64,000 nucleotides of DNA, from contig DAHUYF010000205.1 in NCBI GenBank assembly GCA_027315365.1, positions 1 to 64,000 of the forward strand, written 5' to 3'. The position numbers were made by a program, and so were the translations under genes. The stretch comes from Rhodospirillales bacterium. GTDB taxonomy: Bacteria > Pseudomonadota > Alphaproteobacteria > ATCC43930 > CGMCC-115725. Shown one piece after another: positions 32,876 to 44,603 of the stretch. How positions within the stretch are numbered: position 1 is the stretch's first letter; the number at the start of each line of letters is the position of its first letter. The notes below the pieces were generated by a model. The model ran no database searches and was not told the DNA's origin. It was given only the letters and a program-made list of their open reading frames with translations.

Positions 32876-34623
32876 AGCCCGGCCTTCCCGAGCGCGACGA
32901 CAACCCCTGTCGCCCGCGGCATTTCAGGCCGGCCGCCTGCGCCCCGGCACCGCTGGAGGGGCCGGCCAAGCAGGCGCTGGAGACCAGCCACACCCGGCTG
33001 ATCATCGCCGGCGCGCTGTTCTGCCTGGCCTTCCTGGTAATCGGCGCGCGGCTGGTCGAAGTAGCAGGGTTCAAGGGCGGCGAGACGCGGCTGGCGCGCC
33101 TGCACGTGGCCGAGCGGCCCGAGGTGGCGCGCGCCGACATCGTCGACCGCAACGGCGTGCTGCTGGCCACGACGCTCGACTCGCCCTCGCTCTACGCCGA
33201 CCCGAAGCTGATCAAGGACCCCGAGGCGGTAGCGCAGAAGCTGGCCGCGCTGTTGCCCGACGTCGGCGAGAGCGAGATCGCCGCCAGGCTCGCCGCCGAC
33301 CGGAGCTTCGTCTGGATCAAGCGGCAACTGACGCCGAGCCAGGAATTCGAGGTCAACCGCCTGGGCATCCCCGGCCTGCAGTTCCAGACCGAGGGCCGCC
33401 GCGTCTATCCCAAGGGCAACCTCGCCGCTCATGTCGTGGGCTATGCCGATCTCGACGGCAAGGGGCTCGCCGGCATCGAGCGCGGCTTCGACGACATCCT
33501 GCGCGACCGGCACGAACCGGTCGAGCTGTCGCTCGACGTCCGCGTCCAGTACATCCTGCGCGACGAGATCGCGCGTCAGGTGGCCGAGTTCAGCGCCATC
33601 GGCGGCATGGGCATCGTCATGGACGTGACCTCCGGCGAGGTGGTCGCCATGGTGTCGCTGCCGGATTTCGATCCCAACACGCCGGGCAGCGCCAACGAGG
33701 AAACCATCTTCGACCGAGCGACGCTCGGCACCTACGAGATGGGCTCGACCTTCAAGATTTTTAACACCGCCATGGCGCTCGACGACGGCATCGCCACGCT
33801 GAGCAGCAGCTATGACGCCACCAACCCGATCCGGATCGGCCGTTTCGTCATCCATGACGACCATGCCCAGCGGCGCTGGCTCACCGTACCGGAGATCTTC
33901 GAATACTCCTCCAACATCGGCTCGGCCAAGATGGCGATCGAGGCCGGCACCGACCGGCAGAAGGATTTCCTCGGCCGGCTCGGCCTGCTGAAGGCACCGA
34001 GTTTCGAGCTGCCCGAGATCGGCGCGCCGCTGGTGCCCTCGCCCTGGCGGCCGATCAACACCATGACCATCGCCTTCGGCCACGGCCTCTCGGTGAGCCC
34101 GCTGCAGATGGCGACGGCGGTGAGCGCGGTGGTCAATGGCGGCATCCTGCGCCGCGCCACGCTGATCAAGCGCCCCGCCGGCTACGCGCCGTCCGGCCAA
34201 CAGGTGCTGTCGCCGCGCACCTCGGAGGAGATGCGCCGCCTGCTGCGCCTGGTGGTGGAGCGCGGTACCGGCAAACTCGCCAACGCGCCGGGCTATCTCG
34301 TCGGCGGCAAGACCGGCACGGCCGAGAAGGTGACGGGCGGCCGCTACGAGCGGCATGGCCTGCTGTCCTCTTTCATCGGGGTATTTCCCATCACCGAACC
34401 GCGCTACCTCGTCATGGTCAGCATCGACGAGCCGCAGGGCACCCGCGAGTCGCACGGCTTTGCCACCGGCGGCTGGGTCGCGGCGCCGGCGGTGGGGCGC
34501 GTCGTGGCGCGGATGGCTCCGCTCATGGGAATCCCACCGGTGGACGAGGATTCGCCCGAAATTCGCCGTTCTTTGCTGGTGGATTCGTTGAGCCCGCAGG
34601 GGCGGAAAATTGCGGCTAACTGA
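32872..34623 (+). CDS. ftsI: septal peptidoglycan transpeptidase FtsI (PBP3)
   Basis: 583 aa class B penicillin-binding protein that cross-links septal peptidoglycan in the periplasm. Cytoplasmic tail of about 40 residues, one transmembrane helix (43-63), a pedestal domain (RADIVDRNGVLLATTL), then the transpeptidase with SxxK Ser292-Lys295 in GSTFKIFNTA, SSN in YSSNIGSAKM and KTG in VGGKTGTAEKV. The start overlaps the ftsL stop; the 3' end overlaps murE by 14 bp. All catalytic motifs are intact. Confidence 0.97.
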   Translation: MKPGLPERDDNPCRPRHFRPAACAPAPLEGPAKQALETSHTRLIIAGALFCLAFLVIGARLVEVAGFKGGETRLARLHVAERPEVARADIVDRNGVLLATTLDSPSLYADPKLIKDPEAVAQKLAALLPDVGESEIAARLAADRSFVWIKRQLTPSQEFEVNRLGIPGLQFQTEGRRVYPKGNLAAHVVGYADLDGKGLAGIERGFDDILRDRHEPVELSLDVRVQYILRDEIARQVAEFSAIGGMGIVMDVTSGEVVAMVSLPDFDPNTPGSANEETIFDRATLGTYEMGSTFKIFNTAMALDDGIATLSSSYDATNPIRIGRFVIHDDHAQRRWLTVPEIFEYSSNIGSAKMAIEAGTDRQKDFLGRLGLLKAPSFELPEIGAPLVPSPWRPINTMTIAFGHGLSVSPLQMATAVSAVVNGGILRRATLIKRPAGYAPSGQQVLSPRTSEEMRRLLRLVVERGTGKLANAPGYLVGGKTGTAEKVTGGRYERHGLLSSFIGVFPITEPRYLVMVSIDEPQGTRESHGFATGGWVAAPAVGRVVARMAPLMGIPPVDEDSPEIRRSLLVDSLSPQGRKIAAN

Positions 34624-36097
34624 GCTCATGGACGGCGCACAAGGCCCCCTCACCCTCTCGCCTCCGGGCGACATCGACATCCGCGGCCTCGCCGCCGACT
34701 CCCGCGCCGTCGAGCCGGGATTCCTCTTCGCGGCACTGCCCGGCGCCAAGCTCGACGGACGACGCTTCGTCGCCGACGCGGTGGCCCGCGGCGCGGTCGC
34801 GGTGCTGACCGACGATCCCGGCGCGCTCGCCAGCCTGGCGCAGCGCCAGCCGCCGGTCCGCGTCATCTTCGACGCCAATCCGCGCCGGCGCCTCGCGCGC
34901 ATGGCCGCGCGCTTCTACGCGCCGCAGCCGGAGACGCTGGTGGCGGTCACCGGCACCAACGGCAAGACGTCGGTCACCGTCTTTGCGCGCCAGATCTGGC
35001 GCCAGCTCGGCCATCGCGCCGCGAGCCTCGGCACCATCGGCATCGTCGGACCGGATTTCGAGCATCCCGGCGCGCTTACCACTCCCGACCCCGTGTCGCT
35101 GCACCGCGAGCTCAACCTGCTGGCGCGGGCCGGCATCGACTATGTCGCGCTCGAAGCGTCGAGCCACGGCCTCGACCAGTTCCGCCTCGACGGGCTCGAG
35201 CTCTCGGCCGCGGCCTTCACCAATCTCACCCGCGACCATCTCGACTACCACCGCGACATGGAAGCCTATTTCACAGCCAAGGCGCGGCTGTTCACCGAAC
35301 TGCTGCCGCCGGACGGCACCGCGGTGTTGAACGCCGACAGCGCCGAGGCGATGCGGCTCGCGGAGATGTGCCGCCGGCGCGGCCAGACCGTGATCGGCTT
35401 CGGCGCCGCGACCGGTGCCGATCTTCGCCTAGTCGCGGCACGGCCGCTCGCCTCCGGCCAGGAGATAGAGCTGCAGGTGTTCGGCGAGCGCCGCACCTTC
35501 GTCCTGCCGCTGATGGGCGCCTTCCAGGCGAGCAACGCGCTCGCCGCGCTCGGCCTCGCCATCGCCACCGGCGCGCCGGTCGAGCGCGCGCTCGACGCGC
35601 TGCCGCTGCTCCAGGGCGTGCCGGGCCGGCTGGAGCACGTGGCGAGCCATCCCAACGGCGCGCCGGTGATCGTCGACTACGCGCACACGCCGGACGCGCT
35701 CGAGACCGTGCTCGGAGCGCTGCGCGCCCATTGCCGCGGCCGGCTCGTCGCCGTCTTCGGCTGCGGCGGCGACCGCGACGCCGGCAAGCGGCCGCAGATG
35801 GGCGAGATCGCCGAGCGCCGCGCCGACCTCGTGATCGTCACCGACGACAATCCGCGCGGCGAAGACCCGGCAGCCATCCGCCGCGCCATCCTCGCCCGCT
35901 GCCCGAAGGCCGAGGAGGTGGGCGATCGCGCCCAGGCCATCCGCCGCGGCCTGGCGCTGCTGCGGTCGGGCGACGTGCTGCTGATCGCCGGCAAGGGACA
36001 TGAGCGCGGCCAGATCGTCGCCGGCGTGACCCACCCCTTCGAGGACGCCGCCGTCGCACGACAGGCGGTCGCCGAACTCGGGGGAACCGCCACGTGA
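34610..36097 (+). CDS. murE: UDP-MurNAc-L-Ala-D-Glu:meso-diaminopimelate ligase
   Basis: 495 aa from TTG 34610 (MRLTELMDG), which matches the family start and follows a GGGGCGG run; ATG at 34628 is an alternative that would lose the first six residues. Adds meso-DAP to the stem peptide. ATP-binding TGTNGKTSVT near residue 115, the carbamylated-lysine region, and the DNPRGED motif near 418 that marks DAP rather than lysine specificity. Overlaps ftsI by 14 bp and murF by GTGA. The DNPR motif therefore predicts DAP-type peptidoglycan. Confidence 0.96.
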   Translation: MRLTELMDGAQGPLTLSPPGDIDIRGLAADSRAVEPGFLFAALPGAKLDGRRFVADAVARGAVAVLTDDPGALASLAQRQPPVRVIFDANPRRRLARMAARFYAPQPETLVAVTGTNGKTSVTVFARQIWRQLGHRAASLGTIGIVGPDFEHPGALTTPDPVSLHRELNLLARAGIDYVALEASSHGLDQFRLDGLELSAAAFTNLTRDHLDYHRDMEAYFTAKARLFTELLPPDGTAVLNADSAEAMRLAEMCRRRGQTVIGFGAATGADLRLVAARPLASGQEIELQVFGERRTFVLPLMGAFQASNALAALGLAIATGAPVERALDALPLLQGVPGRLEHVASHPNGAPVIVDYAHTPDALETVLGALRAHCRGRLVAVFGCGGDRDAGKRPQMGEIAERRADLVIVTDDNPRGEDPAAIRRAILARCPKAEEVGDRAQAIRRGLALLRSGDVLLIAGKGHERGQIVAGVTHPFEDAAVARQAVAELGGTAT

Positions 36098-37509
36098 GCC
36101 CGCTCTGGACCGCCGCCGAGGCCGAAGCCGCGACCGGCGGCCGGGCGACGCGCGACTGGATCGCGACGGGCGTCTCGATCGACAGCCGCAGCGTCGGCCC
36201 CGGCGACCTTTTCGTTGCGCTGGCCGGACCCAATTTCGACGGTCACGACTTCGTCGCCGACGCCCTGGCCAAGGGCGCGGCGGCGGCGCTGGTCGCGCGC
36301 CTGCCGCCAGGCGTCGCCGAGACCGCGCCGCTGCTGGTCGTCGCCGACACCATGACCGCGCTCGAGGGACTCGGCCGCGCCTCGCGGCGGCGCAGCGCGG
36401 CGCAGATCATCGGCGTCACCGGCAGTGTCGGCAAGACCGGCACGAAGGAGGCGCTGAAACGTGCGCTCGAGCGCCAGGGCGCGTGCTTCGCCTCAGCCGG
36501 CAGCCTGAACAACCAATGGGGCGTGCCGCTGTCGCTGTCGCGCATGCCGCGCGAGACCGCCTGGGGCGTCTTCGAGCTGGGCATGAACCACCCCGGCGAG
36601 ATCGACGCGCTGTCGCGCATGGTGCGCCCGGACGTGGCAGTGATCACCACGGTCGAGCCGGCGCATCTCGGACATTTCCCCTCGGTCGAAGCGATCGCCG
36701 ACGCCAAGGCCGAGATCTTCGCCGGCATGGAGCAGCGCGGCGCCGCCGTGCTCAACCGCGACAACCCGCATTTCGTGCGCCTTGCCGCGGCAGCACGCGC
36801 CCGCGGCATCACCCGCATCCTGGCCTTCGGGAGCCATCCCGAGGCGACGGTCAGGCTGATCGATTGCCACCTCTACGCCACCGCCAGCGCGGTGACCGCC
36901 TCGGTGCTGGGCGAGATCGTCGACTACTGCATCGCCATCCCCGGCCAGCACTGGGTAATGAACAGCCTCGCGGTGCTCGGCGCAGTGAAAGCGGCGCGCG
37001 GCGATGTCGGCGCCGCTGCGGCGGCGATGTCCTCGCTGCAGCCGCTCGACGGCCGCGGCCGGCGCCACAAGATCGCGGCCGGCGCCGGCACCGCCGAGCT
37101 CATCGACGAAAGCTACAACGCCAGCCCGGCCTCGATGCGCGCCGCATTGGCGGTGCTGGGCACGATGCTTCCCGGCAAGGGCGGCCGCCGCATCGCCGTG
37201 CTCGGCGACATGCTGGAACTCGGCGAGGACGCGCCACGGCTGCATGCCGAGCTGGCGCAGCCGCTGATCGACAGCGGGGTCGCGCTGACCTTCACCGTCG
37301 GCGCCCATATGCGCGCGCTCTACGACGCGCTGCCCAAGCGGATGCGCGGCGGGCACGCCGCGAGCTCGGCCGAGATGGCCGAGATCGTCGCCCGCCGGTT
37401 GCGTCCCGGCGACATCGTCACGGTCAAGGGCTCCCACGGCAGCCGCATGGCGGAGGTGGTGAAGCGCCTGCTGTCCGGGCAGGCGGCATCCGCCGGGATC
37501 AAAGGCTAG
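36094..37509 (+). CDS. murF: UDP-MurNAc-tripeptide:D-Ala-D-Ala ligase
   Basis: 471 aa, GTG start overlapping the murE stop (GTGA). Attaches D-Ala-D-Ala to complete the pentapeptide precursor. The ATP-binding loop is [15 protein letters not shown] near residue 108, where alphaproteobacterial MurF often has GSVGKT instead of GSNGKT. Also [28 protein letters not shown] and [17 protein letters not shown], with a C-terminal ligase domain. 7 bp precede mraY. Confidence 0.96.
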   Translation: MSPLWTAAEAEAATGGRATRDWIATGVSIDSRSVGPGDLFVALAGPNFDGHDFVADALAKGAAAALVARLPPGVAETAPLLVVADTMTALEGLGRASRRRSAAQIIGVTGSVGKTGTKEALKRALERQGACFASAGSLNNQWGVPLSLSRMPRETAWGVFELGMNHPGEIDALSRMVRPDVAVITTVEPAHLGHFPSVEAIADAKAEIFAGMEQRGAAVLNRDNPHFVRLAAAARARGITRILAFGSHPEATVRLIDCHLYATASAVTASVLGEIVDYCIAIPGQHWVMNSLAVLGAVKAARGDVGAAAAAMSSLQPLDGRGRRHKIAAGAGTAELIDESYNASPASMRAALAVLGTMLPGKGGRRIAVLGDMLELGEDAPRLHAELAQPLIDSGVALTFTVGAHMRALYDALPKRMRGGHAASSAEMAEIVARRLRPGDIVTVKGSHGSRMAEVVKRLLSGQAASAGIKG

Positions 37510-37516
37510 AACCTTA

Positions 37517-38611
37517 ATGCTGTACCACCTGCTCTTTCCCTTCGCCGACCAGTTCGGCGCCTTCAATCTCTTCCGCTACCAGACCTTCCGGTCCGGCGGC
37601 GCGATGGTGACGGGGCTGCTCATCAGCTTCGCCATGGGGCCGCGCGTCATCGCCTGGCTCAAATCGAAGCAGGCGGAGGGGCAGCCGATCCGTCTCGACG
37701 GGCCCGAGGGCCATCTGGTGCGCAAGAAGGGCACGCCGACCATGGGCGGGTTCCTCATCCTGCTCGCGCTCATCGTCTCGACCCTGCTGTGGGCCGATCT
37801 CGCCAACGGCTATGTCTGGGTGACGCTCTTCGTCACGGTGGGCTTCGGCGCGATCGGGTTCTTCGACGACTACAAGAAGCTGACCCGGCGCTCGTCGCGC
37901 GGCCTCTCCAGCCGCGGCAAGCTGGTGGCGCAGGTCGCCATCAGCGCCGTCGCCGGCGTCGCGATCGTGCTGCTGACGCACGATCCCTCGATCCGCACCG
38001 CGCTCGCCGTGCCGTTCTTCAAGAACGTGCTGATCGAGCTCGGCTGGACCTTCTTCATCCCGCTCGCCGTCTTGGTCATCACCGGCGCCTCCAACGCGGT
38101 CAACCTTACCGACGGGCTCGACGGGCTGGCCATCGTGCCGTCGATGATCGCCGCCGGCTGCTTCGCGCTCATCGCCTATCTCTCGGGCAATCTGAAATTC
38201 GCCGACTATCTGCAGATCCATCACGTCACCGGCGCCGGCGAGCTGGCGGTGTTCTGCGCCGCGCTGATCGGCTCTGGGCTGGGCTTCCTGTGGTACAACG
38301 CCCCGCCCGCCATGGTCTTCATGGGCGACACCGGCTCGCTGTCGATCGGCGGCGCCATCGGCACCATCAGCGTCATCACCAAGCACGAACTGGTGCTCGC
38401 CATCGTCGGCGGCCTCTTCGTGCTCGAGACGGTCTCGGTCATCGTGCAGGTGGCGAGCTTCAAGCTGACCGGCAAGCGCGTCTTCCGCATGGCGCCGCTC
38501 CATCATCATTTCGAGAAGAAGGGCTGGCAGGAACCGACCATCGTCATCCGCTTCTGGATCATCGCCTCGGTGCTGGCGCTGGCCGGGCTCTCCACCTTGA
38601 AACTGCGGTAG
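37517..38611 (+). CDS. mraY: phospho-MurNAc-pentapeptide translocase
   Basis: 364 aa polytopic inner-membrane enzyme that makes lipid I from UDP-MurNAc-pentapeptide and undecaprenyl phosphate. About ten hydrophobic helices. Conserved GTPTMGG near residue 72, FFDDYKKL (the DD pair near 115), [11 protein letters not shown] near 195, [15 protein letters not shown] and [15 protein letters not shown] near 320. Starts 7 bp after murF; murD starts 5 bp after its stop. Confidence 0.98.
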   Translation: MLYHLLFPFADQFGAFNLFRYQTFRSGGAMVTGLLISFAMGPRVIAWLKSKQAEGQPIRLDGPEGHLVRKKGTPTMGGFLILLALIVSTLLWADLANGYVWVTLFVTVGFGAIGFFDDYKKLTRRSSRGLSSRGKLVAQVAISAVAGVAIVLLTHDPSIRTALAVPFFKNVLIELGWTFFIPLAVLVITGASNAVNLTDGLDGLAIVPSMIAAGCFALIAYLSGNLKFADYLQIHHVTGAGELAVFCAALIGSGLGFLWYNAPPAMVFMGDTGSLSIGGAIGTISVITKHELVLAIVGGLFVLETVSVIVQVASFKLTGKRVFRMAPLHHHFEKKGWQEPTIVIRFWIIASVLALAGLSTLKLR

Positions 38612-38616
38612 CAGGC

Positions 38617-40002
38617 ATGATCGAGGTGGCGGCATTCCGGGGCGAGTCGGTGGCGGTGCTGGGGCTGGCGCGCTCCGGCCTCGTCGCCGCCCAGGCGCTG
38701 CAACGAGGCGGCGCCCGCGTCCTTGCCTGGGACGATGCGGCGACGCGGCGCGAGCAGGCCGCGGCCGCGGGCGTGCCGATCGTCGACCTCACCGGACGCG
38801 ATCTCGCCGGGGTGCGCGCGCTGGTGCTGTCGCCGGGCATCCCGCACACTCATCCGCAGCCGCATCCCGTCGCCGCCCGCGCCCGTGCCGCCGGCACCCG
38901 GATCATCGGCGACATCGAGCTGCTCGCGCTCTCCTGCCGCGCGGCGCGCTATGTCGGCATCACCGGCACGAACGGCAAATCCACCACCACCGCGCTGATC
39001 GGGCACATCCTGCAGCAGGCCGGACGCAAGGCGGCGGTGGGCGGCAATATCGGCACGCCGGCGCTGGCGCTGGCCGCGCTCGGCGCCGACGGCATTTATG
39101 TGCTGGAGATGAGTTCCTATCAGCTCGAACTCACCGAGAGCCTGGTCTGCGACGTGGCCGTGCTGCTCAACCTCACGCCCGACCATATCGACCGCCATGG
39201 CGACATGGCGGGCTATGTCGCCGCCAAGCGGCGCATCTTCCGCGGCCAGCGCCGGCCGCAGGCGGCGGTGATCGGTGCCGACGATCCGCCGAGCCGCGCC
39301 ATCCTGCGGGAGCTTGTTGCCGCCGGCACGCGGACCATGGTGCCGATCTCGGCGGAGACCGGCGCGCCGGGCGGCGTCTTCGTCGACAATGGCGTGCTGA
39401 TCGACGACATGACCGGCGCCGCGGCGCGGGTGCTCGACCTCCGCGACGTCGCGCGCCTGCCCGGTCGGCACAATTGGCAGAATGCCGCCGCCGCCTACGC
39501 CGCCGCACGCTGCCTCGATGTGGCGCCGGCAGCGATCGCCGCCGGCATCGCCTCCTTCCCGGGCCTCGCCCACCGCCAGGAGCTCATCGCCGCCATCGAC
39601 GGCGTGCGCTACGTGAACGATTCCAAAGCGACCAACGCCGACGCGGCCGCCAAGGCACTCGCCTGCTACGACGACATCTATTGGATCGCCGGCGGTGTGC
39701 CCAAGGAAGGCGGCATCGCCCCGCTGGCGCCGTTCTTCCCCCGGCTGCGCCGCGCCTTCCTCATCGGCCAGGCGAGCGACGCCTTCGCGGCGACGCTGGA
39801 GGGGCGGGCCGCCTTCACCCGCTGCGGCGATCTCGCCGGCGCGGTGGCGGCGGCGCGCGAGGCGGCGCTGGCCGAACGCCGGCCGCATCCGGTCGTGCTG
39901 CTGTCGCCGGCCTGCGCCTCCTTCGACCAGTTCGCCAATTTCGAGGAGCGCGGCGAGGTCTTCCGCCGCCTGGTGCAGGCTCTGCCGGGAGGGTGCGCAT
40001 GA
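38617..40002 (+). CDS. murD: UDP-MurNAc-L-Ala:D-Glu ligase
   Basis: 461 aa. Adds D-glutamate to UDP-MurNAc-L-alanine. N-terminal Rossmann-like domain (VAVLGLARSGLVAAQAL), ATP loop ITGTNGKSTTTALIG near residue 114, LNLTPDHIDRHGDM, and the C-terminal YVNDSKATNADAAAKAL and LLSPACASFDQFANFEERG segments. ATG was chosen over the long upstream open frame, which only mirrors mraY. It overlaps ftsW by ATGA. Confidence 0.97.
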   Translation: MIEVAAFRGESVAVLGLARSGLVAAQALQRGGARVLAWDDAATRREQAAAAGVPIVDLTGRDLAGVRALVLSPGIPHTHPQPHPVAARARAAGTRIIGDIELLALSCRAARYVGITGTNGKSTTTALIGHILQQAGRKAAVGGNIGTPALALAALGADGIYVLEMSSYQLELTESLVCDVAVLLNLTPDHIDRHGDMAGYVAAKRRIFRGQRRPQAAVIGADDPPSRAILRELVAAGTRTMVPISAETGAPGGVFVDNGVLIDDMTGAAARVLDLRDVARLPGRHNWQNAAAAYAAARCLDVAPAAIAAGIASFPGLAHRQELIAAIDGVRYVNDSKATNADAAAKALACYDDIYWIAGGVPKEGGIAPLAPFFPRLRRAFLIGQASDAFAATLEGRAAFTRCGDLAGAVAAAREAALAERRPHPVVLLSPACASFDQFANFEERGEVFRRLVQALPGGCA

Positions 40003-41135
40003 GCTTCGCCCGTACCGACCAGAGCCTCGTGGCGCAATGGTGGTGGACCATCGACCGCTGGACCCTGCTGGCGCTGGCGGCGTTGATCGGCTTCGGCTCG
40101 CTGCTGGTCATGGCGGCGAGCCCGGCGGTGGCCGAGCGCATCCATGCCGGCGGCATCGCCCATCCAGACGGCCTGTTCTTCGTCAAGCGCTACTTCGCGG
40201 TGCTGCCGCTGGCGCTCGCCACCCTGTTCGCAACCTCGCTGCAGAGCCCGCGCATGGTGCGGCGGATCGCGCTGGTGGGCTTCGTCATCTCGCTGATCCT
40301 GCTGGTCTACACTTTCGTCGGCGGGGTCGAGATCAAGGGCGCGCGGCGCTGGATCAGCCTGCCCGGCCTGTCGCTGCAGCCTTCGGAATTCGTCAAACCG
40401 ACCTTTGCCGTGGTCTCCGCCTGGCTCTTCGCGCAGTACCGGCTGCGCGAGAATTTTCCCGGCCATTGGATCGCCATCGCGCTCTACCTGCTGGTGGTCG
40501 GACTGCTGATCAAGCAGCCCGATCTCGGCATGGCGGTAGTGGTCTCGGCGGTGTGGTTCACCCAGTTCTTCCTCGCCGGCATGCGACTCTACTGGGTCGC
40601 GGTCGGGATGGCCTCCGGCGTCGCCGGTCTGATCGGCGCCTATCTCACCCTGCCGCACGTAACCAGTCGCGTCGACCGCTTCCTCGATCCCGCCAGCGGC
40701 GACAGCTATCAGGTCGACCGCTCGATGGAAGCTTTCATCAACGGCGGCCTCTGGGGACGCGGGCCCGGCGAAGGCACCGTCAAGGAATCGCTGCCCGACG
40801 CGCATGCCGATTTCGTCTTCGCCGTGGCCGGCGAGGAACTCGGCCTGATCGTCTGTCTGGTCATCATCGCCCTTTTCGCCTTCATCGTGCTGCGCGGCTT
40901 CTCGCGGCTGCTGCAGGAGACCAATCTCTTCGTCGTGCTCGCCGCCACCGGCCTCTTCGTCCAGTTCGGGCTGCAGGCGATCATCAACATGGCGTCGAGC
41001 CTGCATCTCATGCCGACCAAGGGCATGACCCTCCCCTTCATCTCCTATGGCGGCTCGTCCCTGCTGTCGCTCGGCCTCGCCATGGGCATGGCGCTGGCGT
41101 TGACGCGGCGGCGCTTCGGCGGGGTCGAGGCATGA
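39999..41135 (+). CDS. ftsW: septal peptidoglycan glycosyltransferase FtsW (SEDS)
   Basis: 378 aa polytopic membrane protein that polymerises lipid II at the septum with FtsI. Ten hydrophobic segments are expected. SEDS signatures: [19 protein letters not shown] near 108, [13 protein letters not shown], a large periplasmic loop with [37 protein letters not shown] and [18 protein letters not shown] near the end. Overlaps murD and murG by ATGA. Confidence 0.97.
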   Translation: MSFARTDQSLVAQWWWTIDRWTLLALAALIGFGSLLVMAASPAVAERIHAGGIAHPDGLFFVKRYFAVLPLALATLFATSLQSPRMVRRIALVGFVISLILLVYTFVGGVEIKGARRWISLPGLSLQPSEFVKPTFAVVSAWLFAQYRLRENFPGHWIAIALYLLVVGLLIKQPDLGMAVVVSAVWFTQFFLAGMRLYWVAVGMASGVAGLIGAYLTLPHVTSRVDRFLDPASGDSYQVDRSMEAFINGGLWGRGPGEGTVKESLPDAHADFVFAVAGEELGLIVCLVIIALFAFIVLRGFSRLLQETNLFVVLAATGLFVQFGLQAIINMASSLHLMPTKGMTLPFISYGGSSLLSLGLAMGMALALTRRRFGGVEA

Positions 41136-42253
41136 GCGCGCTGATCGCGCTCGCCGCCGGCGGCACCGGCGGCCACATGTTCCCGGCGGAGGCGCTGGCG
41201 CGCGAGCTGCTGGGCCGCGGCTTCGGTGTTGCGCTGGTCACCGACCGGCGCGGCCAGGCCTTCGGCGACAAGCTGCCGGGCGCGTCGCTTCACCGCATCC
41301 GCGCCGGCCGCTTCGGCGCCGGGCTGGTGAGCAAGGTCGTCGGGTTGACCGGCCTGGCGCTGGGCACGCTCGAGGCCGGCCGGCTGCTGCGCCGGCTCTC
41401 CCCGGCCGCGGCGGTGGGCTTCGGGGGCTATCCCTCGGTGCCGACCATGCTGGCGGCGGCGCGGCTGCGGCTGCCGACGTTGATCCACGAGCAGAACGCC
41501 ATTCTCGGCCGCGCCAACCGGCTGCTGGCGCCGCGCGCCCGGGTCATCGCCACCGCCTTCGCCGAGACGGCGGGGGTGCGCGAGGCCGATCGGGCGCGGC
41601 TGGTGCTCACCGGCAATCCCGTTCGGCCCGCCATCGCCCAGCTACGCGGCGCGCCCTACCGCGCGCCCGAGACCGAGGGGCCGTTCGAGGTCCTGGTGAT
41701 CGGCGGCAGCCAGGGCGCGCGGGTGCTGAGCGAGGTGATCCCCGCCGCCGTCGCGTTGCTGCCGGAGGCGCTCCGCCGCCTCCTGCGCGTGACGCAGCAG
41801 GCGCGCGCCGAGGATATCGAGGCGGTGCGCCGCGCGCATGCGGCGAGCGGCGTCGCCGCCGAGCTCGCCACCTTCTTCGCCGACGTGCCGCAGCGATTGG
41901 CGCGCGCCCATCTCGTGATCTCGCGCGCCGGCGCCTCGACCGTCGCCGAGCTTGCCATGATCGGCCGTCCGGCCATCCTGGTGCCCTATCTGCACGCCGC
42001 CGACGACCACCAGACCGCCAATGCGCGCGCGCTGGAGAAGGCGGGCGGCGCCTGGGTGATGCCGCAGGCGAGCTTCACCGCCGCGGCGCTCGCCGAGCAA
42101 TTGGCGATGCTGATGACAGCGCCCGACCGGCTCGCCCGCGCCGCCGCCGCCGCCGAAGCGCAAGGCCGTCCGGATGCCGCGAGCGCGCTGGCCGATCTCG
42201 TCGCCGCCGTCGCCGGCAACGGCCACCCCGTGCCGCGGGAGCATGCCGCATGA
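41132..42253 (+). CDS. murG: lipid II synthase MurG (UDP-GlcNAc transferase)
   Basis: 373 aa peripheral membrane GT28 enzyme that adds GlcNAc to lipid I. N-terminal [16 protein letters not shown] (residues 8-23), [36 protein letters not shown], then the C-terminal nucleotide-sugar site [14 protein letters not shown] and [25 protein letters not shown] overlaps with both neighbours. Confidence 0.98.
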   Translation: MSALIALAAGGTGGHMFPAEALARELLGRGFGVALVTDRRGQAFGDKLPGASLHRIRAGRFGAGLVSKVVGLTGLALGTLEAGRLLRRLSPAAAVGFGGYPSVPTMLAAARLRLPTLIHEQNAILGRANRLLAPRARVIATAFAETAGVREADRARLVLTGNPVRPAIAQLRGAPYRAPETEGPFEVLVIGGSQGARVLSEVIPAAVALLPEALRRLLRVTQQARAEDIEAVRRAHAASGVAAELATFFADVPQRLARAHLVISRAGASTVAELAMIGRPAILVPYLHAADDHQTANARALEKAGGAWVMPQASFTAAALAEQLAMLMTAPDRLARAAAAAEAQGRPDAASALADLVAAVAGNGHPVPREHAA

Positions 42254-43674
42254 GGGCGCTTCCGCTCGACATCGGCATGATCCATTTCGTCGGCATCGGC
42301 GGCATCGGCATGAGCGGCATCGCCGAGATCCTGCACAATCTGGGATACCAGGTGCAGGGCAGCGACGTCGCCGACAGCGGCAACGTGCAGCGACTGCGCG
42401 GCCTCGGAATCCCGGTCGAGATCGGACACCGCGCCGAGAATCTCGGCGCCGCGCAGGTGGTGGTGATCTCCTCGGCGGTGAAGAGGGACAATCCCGAGGT
42501 GGTGGCGGCGCGCTCGCGGCTGCTGCCGGTGGTGCGCCGCGCCGAGATGCTGGGCGAGCTGATGCGGCTCAAATGGGCGATCGCAGTCGCCGGCACGCAC
42601 GGCAAGACCACCACCACCTCGATGATCGGCGCGCTGCTCGACGCGGCCCAGCTCGACCCCACGGTGATCAACGGCGGCATCATCAACGCCTACGGCACCA
42701 ATGCGCGGCTGGGCGCCGGTGAGTGGATGGTGGTCGAGGCGGACGAGAGCGACGGCACCTTCGTCAAGCTGCCGGCGACCATCGCCGTCGTCACCAACAT
42801 CGATCCAGAGCATCTCGATTTCTACGGCAGTTTCGAGGCGGTGCAGCAGGCCTTCGAGAGCTTCGTTGGCAACATCCCGTTCTACGGCTTCGCCGTGCTC
42901 TGCGTCGACCATCCGGTGGTCCAGGGCATGATCCCCAAACTGTCGGAGCGGCGCATCGTCACCTACGGCATGAGCCCCCAGGCCGACATCCGCGCGGTCA
43001 ATATCGACATCGGTCCCAGCGGCGCGCGCTATGACGTCATCGTTACCGACCGCCTGCAAGAGACCAGCCGCACCATCGCCGGCGTCAAGTTGCCGATGTT
43101 CGGCCAGCACAACGTGCAGAACTCGCTCGCCGCCATCGCCGTCGCCGAGGAGATGGGGCTGGGCGACGACGTGGTGCGAACCGCGTTTGCCGGCTTCAAG
43201 GGCGTCAAGCGGCGCTTCACCAAGACCGGCGAGTCGCACGGCGTCACCGTGATCGACGATTACGGCCATCACCCGGTCGAGATCGCCGCGGTGCTGCGCG
43301 CGGCGCGCGGCGCTGCCGCGGGCAGCATCATCGCCGTGGTGCAACCGCATCGCTACAGCCGCCTCAAGGACCTCTTCGCCGAATTCTGTACCTGCTTCAA
43401 CGACGCCGATACGGTCCTGGTCGCCGATGTCTATGCCGCGGGCGAGGCGCCGATCGAGGGCGTCAACCGCGACGCGCTGGTGGCCGGCTTGCGCGCGCGC
43501 GGCCACCGCCATGCCGAGGCGCTGCTCTCCCCCGCCCAGCTCGCGACGCTGGTGCGCGGTCTCGCCAAGCCCGGCGATTTCGTCGTCTGCCTCGGCGCCG
43601 GCTCCATCACCAACTGGGCACAGAGCCTGCCGGCGGAGCTCGACAAGCTCTACGCCGCCGGAGGGACGGAATGA
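42250..43674 (+). CDS. murC: UDP-MurNAc:L-alanine ligase
   Basis: 474 aa. First amino acid addition to UDP-MurNAc. N-terminal Rossmann loop [21 protein letters not shown] loop [16 protein letters not shown] near residue 115, [39 protein letters not shown] and [17 protein letters not shown] overlap with murG and with murB. Confidence 0.98.
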   Translation: MRALPLDIGMIHFVGIGGIGMSGIAEILHNLGYQVQGSDVADSGNVQRLRGLGIPVEIGHRAENLGAAQVVVISSAVKRDNPEVVAARSRLLPVVRRAEMLGELMRLKWAIAVAGTHGKTTTTSMIGALLDAAQLDPTVINGGIINAYGTNARLGAGEWMVVEADESDGTFVKLPATIAVVTNIDPEHLDFYGSFEAVQQAFESFVGNIPFYGFAVLCVDHPVVQGMIPKLSERRIVTYGMSPQADIRAVNIDIGPSGARYDVIVTDRLQETSRTIAGVKLPMFGQHNVQNSLAAIAVAEEMGLGDDVVRTAFAGFKGVKRRFTKTGESHGVTVIDDYGHHPVEIAAVLRAARGAAAGSIIAVVQPHRYSRLKDLFAEFCTCFNDADTVLVADVYAAGEAPIEGVNRDALVAGLRARGHRHAEALLSPAQLATLVRGLAKPGDFVVCLGAGSITNWAQSLPAELDKLYAAGGTE

Positions 43675-44603
43675 TGGCCGCGCGGCGCCTCGGCGATCGC
43701 CTGATCGAGCGCCTGCCGCCGGTGCGCGGCCGGCTCAGCGAGAACGTGCCGCTTGCCGCCGTCACCTGGTTCCGCGTCGGCGGCGCGGCCGAAGTGATGT
43801 TCCGCCCCGCCGACAGCGACGATCTCGCGGCCTTTCTCGCGGCCAAGCCCGCCGACGTGCCGGTGACGGTGATCGGCGTCGGCTCGAACCTGCTGGTGCG
43901 CGACGGCGGCATCCGGGGCGTGGTCGTGCGCCTCGGCCGCGGCTTCGTCGAGATCAGCGTCGCCGGCACCGAGATCGAGGCCGGCGCCGGTGCGCTCGAC
44001 CTCAATGTCGCGCTCACCTGCCAGCAGGCGGGGATTGCCGGTCTCGAATTCATGAGCGGCATCCCCGGCACGGTGGGCGGCGCGCTGCGCATGAACGCCG
44101 GCGCCTATGGCCGCGAGATCAAGGACGTGCTGCGCGAGGCGGTGGCGCTCGACGCGCGGGGACAACGCCAGCGGCTCGATGTGGCGGCGCTCAGCCTCTC
44201 CTACCGCCATTGCGGCGCGCCGGAGGATTGGATCTTCATCGCCGCGCGGTTTGCCGGCAAGACCGGCCAAGCGGCGGCGGTCGCCGCGCGCATGGCCGAG
44301 ATACGGGCGGCGCGCGAGGCGTCGCAGCCGGTCCGCGCCCGCACCGGCGGCTCGACTTTCGCCAACCCTCCGGGCCACAGGGCCTGGGAGCTGATCGACC
44401 GCGCGGGCTGCCGCGGCTTGCGGCGCGGCGGCGCCATGGTGTCCGAGAAGCACGCCAACTTCCTGATCAACACCGGCGACGCCACCGCCGCCGATCTCGA
44501 GGGGCTGGGCGAGGACGTGCGCCGCCGCGTCCGCGATGCCAGCGGCATTACGCTCGATTGGGAGATCCGCCGCATCGGCGAGCCCAAGGCAGGCGTGCCA
44601 TGA
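43671..44603 (+). CDS. murB: UDP-N-acetylenolpyruvoylglucosamine reductase
   Basis: 310 aa FAD/NADPH enzyme that reduces UDP-GlcNAc-enolpyruvate to UDP-MurNAc. Short type II MurB. FAD-binding [16 protein letters not shown] and [40 protein letters not shown], and the catalytic serine region [14 protein letters not shown] near the C-terminus. Overlaps murC and ddl by ATGA. Confidence 0.97.
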   Translation: MMAARRLGDRLIERLPPVRGRLSENVPLAAVTWFRVGGAAEVMFRPADSDDLAAFLAAKPADVPVTVIGVGSNLLVRDGGIRGVVVRLGRGFVEISVAGTEIEAGAGALDLNVALTCQQAGIAGLEFMSGIPGTVGGALRMNAGAYGREIKDVLREAVALDARGQRQRLDVAALSLSYRHCGAPEDWIFIAARFAGKTGQAAAVAARMAEIRAAREASQPVRARTGGSTFANPPGHRAWELIDRAGCRGLRRGGAMVSEKHANFLINTGDATAADLEGLGEDVRRRVRDASGITLDWEIRRIGEPKAGVP